From: Planctomycetaceae bacterium | Lineage (GTDB): Bacteria; Planctomycetota; Planctomycetia; Planctomycetales; Planctomycetaceae | NCBI GenBank assembly: GCA_041398785.1 | Contig: JAWKUA010000001.1 | Coordinates: 186,001 to 250,000 of the forward strand | DNA length: 64,000 nucleotides | Direction: 5' to 3' | Shown: piece by piece, positions 9,411 to 18,033 of the stretch | Layout: every line of letters begins with the position of its first letter | Numbering within the stretch: position 1 is the first letter of the stretch | The notes under the pieces: model-generated | The model's database searches: none | What the model saw: the letters and a program-made list of their open reading frames with translations, nothing else | What the model was told of the DNA's origin: nothing | Position numbers and translations under genes: made by a program

Positions 9411-9507
9411 CTGATTGCCTCGTGGGGGTTCGTGAGCGGTTGTTTATTCATCCAACGATCGACAGCTGGCGGTTTCAGCTTCGATAGCCATCCGGAATCC
9501 GCGCCGG

Positions 9508-10602
9508 TTACGAATTGATGCGGTGAGTCGGAACCGGGCGACCGGGACGGAAGCTCTGCAGGGAAACGATTCGGTGTCGCAGGTCCATTGCGTCGCAGGC
9601 CGCGGCCAGCTCGTCTCGAACGATGGCTTCCAGTTCGGCCGGGTCCGTGGCGACTCGCGCGTTGACGACAACATTCGCCGCTGAAGTCTTCGCCGACGAC
9701 GGCAGCGACATTTCCGGACCGCTGGCGTTGCTGACCAGATTGGCCACAGCATACGCCCCATCGCACAGACCGATCACCTTCAGATGCGCGGCTTCCGAAT
9801 CGGAGGCGACCAGGCGAGCATGTAGGCGGCCGATCAGATCCGAAAGCAGGTCGTCCAGCGAAAATTCTCCGGAACCGTCGACGGCAACCTGACTGTTCAG
9901 CCAGCCCAGTTCCGCTTCGCCTTCGGCATACACATCGTAGTCAACCTCCATCACCCGCTGACCGAACGACCCGCGCTGTTCCAACATGGCGATCAGCGAA
10001 TCCATCCCTTCGCCACTTCGGGCCGAACACCGCAGGACAGGACGACCGGGGTATTCGGCTTCGATCAGCGACTGCAGTTCGTCGACGTGCTGCGGCGCGA
10101 GTTCGTCGATGCGATTGATCACGACGAAATCGGCTTCTTCAATCTGCTTGCGGAAAATGTAGTTAGCCTTCGGCGAGAATCCGCTGCCCGCGTCTCCCTT
10201 CAGAATTCGACGCCCGTGACTGGGTTTCAGGATGACACCGTACGGAGCGATATCCAGCGGCACTCCGTAGACTTCGGTCAACGGCCGAATGACGGTGGCG
10301 ACCAGGTCCGTGCAGCTTCCGACAGGCTCCGCCAGAATAACGTCCGGAAGTTCACCGGTTCCCAGACCTTCGACCGTGTCGGTCAGAGCATCAAAGTTGC
10401 AGCAGAAACACGATCCGGCCACTTCACCGACGTCAAAACCCTGCGACCGCAGATTGTGGGTGTCGACCAGATCCGTGGTCTGGTCGTTGGTAACGATACC
10501 CACCTTCAGACCATGCTGCATGTAGTGCCGTGCCAGCCGGGCGATCGTCGTGGTCTTCCCGGCACCCAGAAATCCACCGAGCATAATGTAAACGGGTTTC
10601 AT
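9508..10602 (-). CDS. CobW/COG0523-family GTP-binding metallochaperone
   Basis: A 364-residue G3E-family GTPase. The P-loop GGFLGAGKTTT sits near the N-terminus (residues 8-18), the metal-binding CxCC motif is present as SCFCCNFDAL (about residue 70), and the switch/base region includes DVILAEPVGSCTD and VVINRIDEL. COG0523 proteins deliver or help insert Zn, Co, Ni or other metals. The start is ATG 10602 with AAGG seven bases upstream. It follows the ArsR-type gene by 44 bases on the same strand, so the two form an operon and the metal-responsive repressor probably controls it. The exact metal is not readable. The C-terminus differs from the classic CobW_C domain and is longer. Confidence 0.9.
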   Translation of the reverse strand: MKPVYIMLGGFLGAGKTTTIARLARHYMQHGLKVGIVTNDQTTDLVDTHNLRSQGFDVGEVAGSCFCCNFDALTDTVEGLGTGELPDVILAEPVGSCTDLVATVIRPLTEVYGVPLDIAPYGVILKPSHGRRILKGDAGSGFSPKANYIFRKQIEEADFVVINRIDELAPQHVDELQSLIEAEYPGRPVLRCSARSGEGMDSLIAMLEQRGSFGQRVMEVDYDVYAEGEAELGWLNSQVAVDGSGEFSLDDLLSDLIGRLHARLVASDSEAAHLKVIGLCDGAYAVANLVSNASGPEMSLPSSAKTSAANVVVNARVATDPAELEAIVRDELAAACDAMDLRHRIVSLQSFRPGRPVPTHRINS

Positions 10603-10646
10603 TGATTGACCTTCAATCGTGTTATGAATCTTTTGCCGGCAGCGTG

Positions 10647-11009
10647 CTAATTGCCGTCCGGCATTTCCAGTCGGCAGCACCCCAGGTCCAGAAATTTGCC
10701 AGCCTTGCCCGTCGACTGCAGCAGATCCGGATGCAGCCGGTAGTACATGAACCGCCCGTCTCGTCGCACTGCAACAAGGTCGGCATACTTCATGACTTTC
10801 AGATGATGCGAAACGGTTACGACTTCAGCCGCCAGCAGTGCCGCAATGTCGCTCACGGTCATCTCACCGGAACGCAGCGCAGCGATGATCCTTAGCCGGT
10901 GCGGATCGCCGAGCGCTTTCAGACGCGCGGCGCAAAAATCCGCTTGAAAGACATCCGGAGACGAATCGACCTGCGACAAAGCGGCGTTCTCCCTGCGAGC
11001 ATTCGGCAC
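10647..11009 (-). CDS. ArsR/SmtB-family metalloregulator
   Basis: A 120-residue winged-helix repressor. The core ARLKALGDPHRLRIIAALRSGEMTVSDIAALL, VTVSHHLKVMKYADLVAVRRDGRFMYYRLHPDLL is a textbook ArsR HTH and wing. Cysteines at FQADFCAARL and at the C-terminal LGCCRLEM could form a metal site, which fits control of the downstream CobW-type chaperone. The start is GTG 11009. A palindrome and repeated AACATT boxes lie directly upstream and overlap the translation-start region, so autoregulation is likely. Which metal it senses cannot be said. Confidence 0.9.
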   Translation of the reverse strand: MPNARRENAALSQVDSSPDVFQADFCAARLKALGDPHRLRIIAALRSGEMTVSDIAALLAAEVVTVSHHLKVMKYADLVAVRRDGRFMYYRLHPDLLQSTGKAGKFLDLGCCRLEMPDGN

Positions 11010-11035
11010 AACATCCCAATGTTCTTAAGAATGTT
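11010..11035 (-). promoter_or_regulatory. operator-like repeats upstream of the arsR-cobW pair
   Basis: On the minus strand AACATT occurs twice around a CTTAAG centre (11018-11035), giving the palindrome TTCTTAAGAA (11022-11031). An inverted AACAT/ATGTT pair lies at 11010-11023. The position immediately before the regulator start suits an ArsR/SmtB operator. This is inferred from position and symmetry only. Confidence 0.5.
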
Positions 11036-11195
11036 ACCGCCCCTGGATTGCCTCGTCAAAGCAGACAACCCGGCGGCTTCGCGAGGAATCGCGACAGCGT
11101 CGAAGAAGCTCTCAACAGCTGCGCTCCGGCCATCGGGATGAACGCGAGTTTCCGTTCCGTTAAGACTGCGCTAAGGCCTGCGGCCGATGAGAACA

Positions 11196-11295
11196 CACCC
11201 TCCCGTTGAAACGGGAGCGACGGTCTTGAAATGGTTCAAGGGTTTGTTGAGAGAAACGTTTTGAAATGCTGAGACTCGATAGTGAATCGAGTCGG
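11196..11295. repeat. 100-bp inverted repeat, left copy
   Basis: This 100-base segment recurs in inverted orientation at 12667-12766 with a single visible mismatch (t versus c in the outer hairpin loop). Each copy is built from small palindromes: ctcccgt-tgaa-acgggag at the outer end, cttgaa-atgg-ttcaag in the middle, aaacgttt, and gactcgat-agtga-atcgagtc at the inner end. This looks like a structured REP/MITE-type unit, not coding DNA. Confidence 0.9.
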
Positions 11296-11478
11296 GGTCT
11301 TCCGGGGTGTGGATTTTCTGAGGCATGGCGCCGGTGTTCGATGGATTTTGGGGTAGTGACGTTGATATTGTCAGAGAGTTCGATGAAACAGACGGAAGCT
11401 CTGCGGGGACGCAACTTCCTGAGGGATAGTCGAATCGCCGGTGTGTCGACGGATGCATCGAGCACGCGTGGTGGCCGG

Positions 11479-12434
11479 TTACGTTTGCGTGCCGGTCACC
11501 ACCTTTTCACTGATTCTCCAGGGCTGACCTGTTCGGACCATGGTGTTGAGGATCGTGAGCAGTTTTCGCATGCAGGCCACCAGTGCAACTTTCTTTGCTT
11601 TGCCGCGATCCAGAAGGCGTTTGTAGAACGTCTGGATGGCGGGGTTACTCCGCGTTGCCACCAGGGCAGCCATATAAAGTACTCGTCGGACATTTCTGCG
11701 GCCTCCGAAGACGGAACGCTGTTTGTCCTGTTTCCCCATTCTGACGATCGTGCCCGCCGACAGTTCGAAATCTGACGACGATTGAATACCGAGGTTCGGC
11801 AGGTCACCAGCAGTGTCGACGTTGTGACGACCCCGACTCCGGGAACGCTTTGAATGATCTCAATGGCGGGATTCGTTTCGGCTTGGCGGTTCAGAAATTC
11901 GCGGATCTTCTGTTCGATCATATCCTGTTGTTTTTTCAGCATTTTGATAACGCTGTCGATCGACCTGCGGCTGGTCTTGTCCCATGCCTGCCGGCGACGG
12001 TTTCTCTGATTGATCAGATGCAGCAGTTGCTCGCGGCGACGCACCAGCGCTTCGTGAGCCTCCTGAGCTTCTGTTTTGGGAAGCGTGGGCATGAGATCGA
12101 CGGTTTCGCCGAATGTCCGCAGCAGCCTTGCATCAATCGGATCGGTCTTCTCCAGCAGGCCGAGTCCCTTGCCGAACTGTCGCACCTGGGGGATTGGCAA
12201 CGCGACGATGCCGGCGTTCTGCAGTGCCCTGACAGAGTTCGTTCGTAGTCACCGGTCGCTTCGCAACGACGAAGGTCGTCTCGGGCGACTCAATTTCTTC
12301 GACGATGTGTTTGACGACGGCAGCCGTTGAATTGATCACCTCCGATTTCAACTTTCCCTGAGAATCACAGACGTCGAGCTTGTCCTTGCCACGTCCACAC
12401 CAATCACACGAGTTGCCGGTTTTGAGCTTATCAT
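11479..12434 (-). pseudogene. IS110-family transposase, multiply frameshifted
   Basis: Reading across frames reconstructs a DEDD-type IS110 transposase of about 315 residues. The RuvC-like catalytic parts are present: RVIGVDVA then DKLDVCDSQGKL, EATGDYERTL, and KTDPIDARLLRTFGE. The transposase_20 domain follows: IEIIQSVPGVGVVTTSTLL, then SVFGGRRNVRRVLYMAALVATRSNPAIQTFYKRLL and VALVACMRKLLTILNTMV. At least four breaks separate these blocks, near 12386, 12265, 12228 and 11806. Each would be repaired by adding one base to a short homopolymer. A segment near 11769-11790 (FNRRQI) fits best in another frame, hinting at further indels. The start is ATG 12434. Confidence 0.85.
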
Positions 12435-12666
12435 TGTCCCATCCTAGTGAATACAGCTGGTCACACTCGACCGCTCAGCGACGGTTCGGGTTCGAAAAAT
12501 AAAAGCCATGCGATCACGCTCCCGCACGATGTCGATGCACCAAGGGTCGATTATCGTCTGCATGGCCGCCTGATTCCGGCTCGAGACCAGTACCAGACTC
12601 ATCAACCGTCAACAGAATTTCACCGGTATTTTCACCTGACTGAAGATACTAGGGTCAGTTTGGTCG
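12435..12666 (-). ncRNA. candidate bridge-RNA region of the IS110 element
   Basis: IS110-group elements encode a structured bridge RNA in the non-coding end upstream of the transposase. This 232-base stretch holds no gene and has the right place and size. No bridge-RNA loops were identified by eye, so the call rests on position and family knowledge only. Confidence 0.25.
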
Positions 12667-12766
12667 CCGACTCGATTCACTATCGAGTCTCAGCATTTCA
12701 AAACGTTTCTCTCAACAAACCCTTGAACCATTTCAAGACCGTCGCTCCCGTTTCGACGGGAGGGTG
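12667..12766. repeat. 100-bp inverted repeat, right copy
   Basis: Inverted partner of the repeat at 11196-11295, 99 of 100 bases complementary by eye. It has the same series of small palindromes, with the gactcgat hairpin facing the insertion sequence and the cccgt/acggg hairpin facing outward. Such near-identity contrasts with the broken transposase between the copies. Confidence 0.9.
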
Positions 12767-12970
12767 AACCAGTCGCTGCTCTGCATTGGTCAATTCTCAT
12801 CTGCCGATCGCCGAACGCACCGAGAATGCTCACAGTCGCGCTTCCTTACGGACGGGAATACCCGAAACGAACGACTGAATCCGTTTCCGGCTTCACTGCG
12901 CGGGACGTGTGTTCGATGAACCTGAAATGTTGGAAACCGTCGAGAGGGGAATCGCATCAGGTTGGGCTCA

Positions 12971-13801
12971 ATGATACAGAACCAGACAGATTTTGTGCAG
13001 GCGGCGGGTGAGGTTGCTCCGCTTCCCCCGTCGGTCGTCAGGCTGCTGAGCCTGTTTGCCGACCCTGATTATGAGATGCGCGACGTGGTCCGCGCCGTTG
13101 AGCTGGATTCGAGTCTCTGTTTCAAACTCATGCGGCTGGCGAATTCAGCGGCGCACAGCGGTACGATTCGAACAACCGGCGAAGCAGTCGTGCGGCTTGG
13201 CAGTGAGACTGTGCAGTCACTGTCGATGGCGGAGGTCGCCCGGCCGGATCAGAACATCGACCTGACTCCGTTCGGACTCACGCCGGACAGCTATTGGAGG
13301 CACTGCATTGCCGTCGTCTCGTTTGCCGATGCACTCTACTCCGAGCGACGATCTCGGATTGGCAGCGGGCTTTCCGTCACCGCCATCCTGCATGACTTTG
13401 GAAAGCTGGTGCTGGCCGGGAATCTGCAGCCGGAAGATGCACAACGATTGAAGCTAAGAGACCAGGCACAGTCGCCCGTGGCCGCGGAGAATGAGATTTT
13501 CGGAATCAATCATGCCGAACTCACCGGGCTTGTGGCCGAGTCGTGGGCATTGCCATCTGATCTCGCTGCGGCAATGCGATCGCACCACGATCCGGACGCC
13601 GCCGCCAGTCCCATTTGTCATGCACTAAATCTTGCCAACCAGCTTGCGTGGCAACTGGACGAACGGATGTCTGACCTGCAGCGTGAATCGGACAGCCGGG
13701 AAGCTTCGCTGGCCGCGCTGAACTACGCCGACACCGACTGGGAACGGCTGTTTCGAGCGGGAGAAATCCGCTACCACGCGACGCTGGAATTCTACGGCTG
13801 A
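12971..13801 (+). CDS. HDOD-domain signalling protein
   Basis: A 276-residue protein made almost entirely of an HDOD domain (residues about 12-210). It begins EVAPLPPSVVRLLSLFADPDYEMRDVVRAVELDSSLCFKLMRLANSA, followed by VVRLGSETVQSLSMAEVA and TAILHDFGKLVLAGNL. HDOD proteins are HD-like domains without the full phosphodiesterase metal site and usually act in signal transduction or cell-cycle and motility control. Here LHDFGK retains an HD pair and HHDP a second one, so residual HD character is possible. ATG 12971 is preferred over a TTG three codons upstream. It stands alone between the IS110 element and a convergent dehydratase gene. Confidence 0.88.
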   Translation: MIQNQTDFVQAAGEVAPLPPSVVRLLSLFADPDYEMRDVVRAVELDSSLCFKLMRLANSAAHSGTIRTTGEAVVRLGSETVQSLSMAEVARPDQNIDLTPFGLTPDSYWRHCIAVVSFADALYSERRSRIGSGLSVTAILHDFGKLVLAGNLQPEDAQRLKLRDQAQSPVAAENEIFGINHAELTGLVAESWALPSDLAAAMRSHHDPDAAASPICHALNLANQLAWQLDERMSDLQRESDSREASLAALNYADTDWERLFRAGEIRYHATLEFYG

Positions 13802-13855
13802 TTCCACAACGTCCGTTGTTGATACTGCGGACTCCACCGAAGAAAGGCTGTTGCG

Positions 13856-15145
13856 TCAGGCCGGCTTCACATCGAAGCCGAAGCCGGGCCTGTCCGGCGG
13901 TCTCATGTAGATCCCTTCCTGCCCGCGAGTAATTCCGTTCTCTTCCTCGAAGCGATCATAGACCTCTTTGGGGCCGCCGGGCCACGGCAGGAACATTTCG
14001 CACCATGGTGTGTTGTCGTTGGTCAGGACGAAATGGGCGGCGCCGCCGCGCCAGCCGCCGTGAGGAATCACGGGCGTCTGATGGGCTCGCGCGAGCGCGT
14101 CGATCCACCGCAGTTCTGTCAGCCCGCCGCACCAGTTCATGTCCGGCTGCCAGATGTCGGCGGCATTGTGGCGAGCCAGCAGTTCGAACCCGTAACGCGT
14201 GTATTCGTGTTCGCCGGTCGCCATCCGCGTGGAACTGACCTGGGCGTTCAGCCGTCCCATGCCTTCATAGTCGTCCGGCATCAGGCATTCTTCCATCCAG
14301 TAAACGCGGTAAGGTTTCAGCCGCGCGGCCAGTTGTTCCGTGTACGATTCGGTCAGTGCCATCCAGCAGTCGAGCATGATTTCGCCGTCGGGCCCGAGAA
14401 GCTCGCGCGTGCGCCGGACAAGTTCTTCGTTTTTGTCCAGTCCTGCTTCGCCGTCCGCCGGTCCGTGAGGCAGCGCGAGTTTGATCTTCCGGTAACCGAA
14501 TTCCAGGGCCTGTTCGATGTTATTGCCGGTGCAATAGCCCGGCACGCGGTCTCGATCCGTTCCCCCCAGCAGTTGATGCACCGGCTTGTGCAGAGCCTTG
14601 CCGACGATGTCCCAAAGTGCGTTGTCGACACCGCTGATCGCATGCACGGCGATCCCCTTCCGGCCATAGTACAGCGTCCCGCGCCACATGATGTCCCACA
14701 GCCGTTCGACCTGAAACGGGTCTTCGCCGATCAGCAGCTTCGGAAAATGCCGGTCGACGATGTACGCTCCGCCCGGTCCGCCGAGTCCGAACCCGGTGAT
14801 GCCCTTGTCGGTTTCGATCACGACACCATCAGGGCCGAGATCGTCCGCGAAGAACAGCGACCGTCTGGGCTTGAAGCGGGGATAGATCGACATCGGGTTG
14901 GCAATTTCGACGCCGGATGTGTTCCACGATCCTTCCGCCGGTTCATACGTCGGCGGTGGATTCGAAGGAACCAGCTTTGCTGCCCGAATGGCTGTGATTT
15001 TCAGACCGCTGGCTTCATCCTGAAACGGCAGGTGAGCGGGCCTGGGAAACCGGTCCGCAACTTCCTGCGATTGCGCTTCAACCTGACTGCCGAAACTGAC
15101 AAGCCCGGCCGCGGCAGCGGTCTTGACAAAAGTACGACGACGCAT
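13856..15145 (-). CDS. Tat-exported enolase-superfamily dehydratase, L-rhamnonate dehydratase-like
   Basis: A 429-residue mandelate racemase/muconate lactonizing enzyme-type protein with an N-terminal twin-arginine signal (MRRRTFVKTAAAAGLVSFGS). The core closely resembles L-rhamnonate dehydratase: GTLYYGRKG, then ISGVDNALWDIVGKAL, IMLDCWMALTESY (metal Asp), YWMEECLMPDDYEG (metal Glu), ATGEHEYTRYG (metal Glu), WQPDMNWCGGLTELRWID, and IPHGGW with the catalytic His. The expected reaction is dehydration of an aldonate to a 2-keto-3-deoxy acid. Export is unusual for this enzyme. A RhmA-type aldolase candidate lies 21 kb away. Start ATG 15145. Confidence 0.85.
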   Translation of the reverse strand: MRRRTFVKTAAAAGLVSFGSQVEAQSQEVADRFPRPAHLPFQDEASGLKITAIRAAKLVPSNPPPTYEPAEGSWNTSGVEIANPMSIYPRFKPRRSLFFADDLGPDGVVIETDKGITGFGLGGPGGAYIVDRHFPKLLIGEDPFQVERLWDIMWRGTLYYGRKGIAVHAISGVDNALWDIVGKALHKPVHQLLGGTDRDRVPGYCTGNNIEQALEFGYRKIKLALPHGPADGEAGLDKNEELVRRTRELLGPDGEIMLDCWMALTESYTEQLAARLKPYRVYWMEECLMPDDYEGMGRLNAQVSSTRMATGEHEYTRYGFELLARHNAADIWQPDMNWCGGLTELRWIDALARAHQTPVIPHGGWRGGAAHFVLTNDNTPWCEMFLPWPGGPKEVYDRFEEENGITRGQEGIYMRPPDRPGFGFDVKPA

Positions 15146-15256
15146 GGCTGACCTTTCGTGACGAACAGAGACAGGACTCGCGGATGACATCCGCGGCGCG
15201 TCCGGGCGCTGATACCGGAGCCTATCAATGCTGCCGCGCAACGGCCACTGCGACGC

Positions 15257-16501
15257 CTAGTCAGGCTTCCCTACCAGCAGACACTTCAATTCGCGATCAT
15301 CGCGAACATACAGTCTCCCGTTGCTCAGCGCCGGCAACCGATAGCCTCGGGGAGTCGGCTGAAGAACCTGGCTGCGGTGCGATTCCCGGTAGGCCGATTC
15401 GTCGGCCGCGAACCGGATCAGTTCACCGGCGACATTCAGAAACAGCAATTCATCGTTGACGCGAATCAGGCTGCCATAGTCAAAACCGTCCTGCGACCAC
15501 ATGACTTTCTGCGCGGCCGGATTGATACACTTCAGCGACGCGCGGCCGATGTCCTGCCTTCCGTCCACGGCAAACAGCACATTTTTGTATCGGATTGGTG
15601 TCGCGTATTGAGTCGCCAGCAGCGTCTCGCCGCTGCCTGTCGGCGTGCCTTTGGTGGCGGAAATTCCGGCCCAGACACTGCCGACGCGATAGCTGGACGA
15701 CAGAAACAGATGGTCATCCATCACGACCGGTGTCGCACCATTCACGGTTGGTCCGCGGGCACCGAACGGAAAGCTGAACCGGACGGTTCCGTCTTCGGGA
15801 TTCAGCGACACGGCATTCAGTCGAGTCACGACAATCGCGTGCCGGGTTCCGTCCACTTCCGCGATCACGGGGGACGAATAGCTGGCGGCGTCCGAAAAGC
15901 TGTGCCACAGCGTTTCACCATCTTGGAGAGAAAACGCCACAACAGCCGCGTCGTCTCGCCCGCCGACATTCACGATCACGCGATCACCGTCAACGACCGG
16001 CGTGCTGCCGGCTCCGAAGTATCCTTCCGGCGCGGAGAAATCACTCCAGGTATCGCGGTGCCAGATTTCGTTTCCGGTCTGCAGATCCAGGCAGCGCAGG
16101 TTTCCCGTGACACCAAACACAACCACGCGATCGCCTGTCATGATCGGGACACAGCGCGGACCGTTGTCGCTGGACAGGCCGGATTCGTAACGGCAACCGA
16201 ATTCGGCGGACCAGACCTGGTCTCCGGTGACCGCATCGCGCGCTTCAGCGATCTCGCTGTCGTCCCTCCGGTGAAACAACACCAGAATGCCGTCGCGAAC
16301 GGCGACTCCCGCAAAGCCTTCGCCTGTTTGTGCAGCCCAGACGGTCTGCGGACCGGCCGAAGGCCACGCATCCAGCAGTTTTTCGTCGACGGCGATTCCG
16401 TCGCGATTCGGACCAAGTATCTGCGGCCAGTCACCGGCACCGGCCAACCCGCCGGGCACCACAAACGCCAGAATTCCGTAAGCCAGTCGTGAAGTTATCA
16501 T
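15257..16501 (-). CDS. secreted PQQ-like beta-propeller protein
   Basis: A 414-residue protein with a signal peptide (MITSRLAYGILAFVVPGGLAGAG), then GDWPQILGPNRDGI, the opening seen in planctomycete PQQ-binding-like repeat proteins. Blades contain LxCLDLQTGNEIWHRD, VVAFSLQDGETLWHSF, VSLNPEDGTVRFSF and similar A/GxDxxTGxxxW motifs. These proteins form eight-bladed propellers. No dehydrogenase catalytic or quinone site is evident, so a structural or binding role is more likely than an enzyme. The start is ATG 16501; upstream in-frame sequence looks non-coding. It lies 111 bases downstream of the dehydratase gene's start. Confidence 0.82.
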   Translation of the reverse strand: MITSRLAYGILAFVVPGGLAGAGDWPQILGPNRDGIAVDEKLLDAWPSAGPQTVWAAQTGEGFAGVAVRDGILVLFHRRDDSEIAEARDAVTGDQVWSAEFGCRYESGLSSDNGPRCVPIMTGDRVVVFGVTGNLRCLDLQTGNEIWHRDTWSDFSAPEGYFGAGSTPVVDGDRVIVNVGGRDDAAVVAFSLQDGETLWHSFSDAASYSSPVIAEVDGTRHAIVVTRLNAVSLNPEDGTVRFSFPFGARGPTVNGATPVVMDDHLFLSSSYRVGSVWAGISATKGTPTGSGETLLATQYATPIRYKNVLFAVDGRQDIGRASLKCINPAAQKVMWSQDGFDYGSLIRVNDELLFLNVAGELIRFAADESAYRESHRSQVLQPTPRGYRLPALSNGRLYVRDDRELKCLLVGKPD

Positions 16502-16840
16502 CGCCGAATCCGCTGGATGAAAAACCGTGCTGCCGCCGGAAGCGTAGCGTTCGTTTCCCTGAATGAAAACAGCGATCGATCGCCATGAGTCCGGCACGGA
16601 TCCTGCCGCGGCGGAGTTCGCGAATCGGCACGAATCCGACGTCAAGCGACTCTTCGCGATGGCCGCCAATGGCCGAATCTGACACTGCATCGGCATTTCG
16701 CAGCGGCCACTTGCCGGGAGCGGATCCGGTCGGCTGAGAAAAGTGGTGCAGTCTTGTGTCGCCTGCGCGTTGACAGCGGATGGTCCGGTCAATAGGTTCC
16801 CGCCTTCCGTTTCCCATCACATCCGACGAGAACAAATCAC
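16502..16840. other. divergent intergenic region
   Basis: This stretch of about 340 bases sits between the propeller gene (minus) and the HU-like gene (plus) and should contain both promoters. No repeat, RNA gene or clear promoter box was recognised. Confidence 0.4.
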
Positions 16841-17170
16841 ATGGCAAAGCAGAACGCGGCCGAATCGGCCAAGGCAATGACGAAGACGGAGATTCTGGCC
16901 GCCCTGGCCGAAGGCACCGGACTGAGCAAGAGCGACGTCGCCGGAGTGCTCGACAAGCTGGGTGAACTGATCGGCAAGAACATCGGCAAACGTGGCCCCG
17001 GCGTCTTCAACGTACCCGGACTGATGAAGGTCAAGGTCATCCGCAAGCCCGCGACGAAGGCTCGCAAGGGCATCAATCCATTCACGAAAGAAGAAACCAT
17101 CTTCAAAGCCAAGCCCGCTCGCAACGTCGTCAAAATTCTGCCGCTGAAGGGCCTGAAGGACATGGTCTGA
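16841..17170 (+). CDS. HU-family DNA-binding protein
   Basis: A 109-residue basic protein of the HU/IHF family. The N-terminal half, MTKTEILAALAEGTGLSKSDVAGVLDKLGELIGKNI, is the helical dimerisation part. The beta-arm region is atypical, with GPGVFNVPGLMKVKVIRKPATKARKGINPFTKEETIFKAKPARNVVKILPLKGLKDM. The GxNPxT/KE pattern at the arm tip, close to the usual GRNPxTGE, is retained. It should bend and package the nucleoid. It is slightly longer than standard 90-residue HU at both ends. It starts at ATG 16841 and is probably monocistronic. Confidence 0.9.
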   Translation: MAKQNAAESAKAMTKTEILAALAEGTGLSKSDVAGVLDKLGELIGKNIGKRGPGVFNVPGLMKVKVIRKPATKARKGINPFTKEETIFKAKPARNVVKILPLKGLKDMV

Positions 17171-18033
17171 TGCAGTCGCGGCTGCTCCCTTTGTGTCAGC
17201 CGCCGGATCTTTGGCCGGATGGCTGACGCCCCTGAACACGACGAAGGAAAGGGGACTGGCTCCAAGCGCAAGTTGACGGCAGGACTGCCTGTTCGCCACT
17301 GACGCTCGGTGCCAGTCCCCTTTCTGCGTTTTCCGTTCCGCGTCTGTTGTGCGGAAACACGAGCAGACCATTCGGACAGAACAGTCCGAACTCGTTGTCG
17401 ACCCGATGGAAGTCGCAGTGGCTGAGCACTGCCGCCAGCCGGATGACGAAAGTACCGGGCCACATCTCGTTCCGCGTGCGACTGCCACGGGGTGACGTCC
17501 AGGCTCATCGGAGCCGGCGGTTGCACTTCCGGTTCGATGTGATCGCTGAGGACATTGGCTGCGGTTTTCGGTAAGCTCACCGACGGACTCTGTTCGGCAT
17601 GGTCTCAGGATCCCTGCCAGTTGCGGGCAACCAGCGTCAGCGGCGTTCAATGCGCCCAACGGGGCGCCCGTTCGTCCGGCAGCTCTCCCGCCATGCCCTG
17701 CGATCCACTGGTCTGAGGAAACGCCTTTCCGGACCGCCGGTTTCGGGAAAGCTGTTCACGGTGAGTCAGGTTTTCAGAACAATCATCGGCAGCCGCTTCA
17801 ACCTCCCGCGCAGCAGCAGCGTCGCTGTCGAAAGGCTGTTCAGGCGAATCGACAAGGGGAGAGCGGCGGCACGGCCGGCGTTTCCCGCGTATGATTCCCT
17901 GAACGAAAATCATGTGGCGACGCTGCCACATCGCGGGACGATGACTATTCGGAAGCGCGGTCGATTGGCAGCTCGCATTGTTCTGAGGTGAAGAGTCGCC
18001 GGAAGAGTGCCCGGCAAACCCCTGGAGTCAAGT
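17171..18033. other. long intergenic region without a gene
   Basis: About 860 bases between the HU-like gene and the signalling cluster. Frames here are open on both strands but show no protein family or coherent composition. The notable content is the inverted repeat at 17247-17324. The promoter of the signalling cluster is presumably near its right end. Confidence 0.5.
17247..17324. repeat. 14-bp inverted repeat, REP-like
   Basis: Perfect arms gaaaggggactggc (17247-17260) and gccagtcccctttc (17311-17324) enclose 50 bases. It lies about 80 bases downstream of the HU-like stop, so it may also attenuate or end that transcript. The G-rich arm sequence looks like a dispersed intergenic palindrome. 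Confidence 0.6.

Larger units (their letters stand above)
11296..12666 (-). mobile_element. IS110-family insertion sequence, apparently inactive
   Basis: The segment between the two 100-bp inverted repeats contains an IS110-type transposase gene (minus strand), with about 183 bases of non-coding DNA downstream and about 232 upstream. IS110 elements normally have no terminal inverted repeats, so the flanking repeats are probably a separate element or the target. Exact element ends cannot be fixed from this sequence. Confidence 0.75.

Noticed and set aside
11196..12766. Treating the 100-bp repeats as terminal inverted repeats of the IS110 element
   Set aside because: IS110 elements characteristically lack such terminal repeats, and the repeats are far better preserved than the transposase.
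12447..12767. Short frames sharing the same peptide at both 100-bp repeats
   Set aside because: The shared peptide simply reflects translation of the repeated DNA.
17599..17991. Open frame of 130 codons upstream of the signalling cluster
   Set aside because: Arg/Pro-rich translation without hydrophobic core or family features; judged intergenic.
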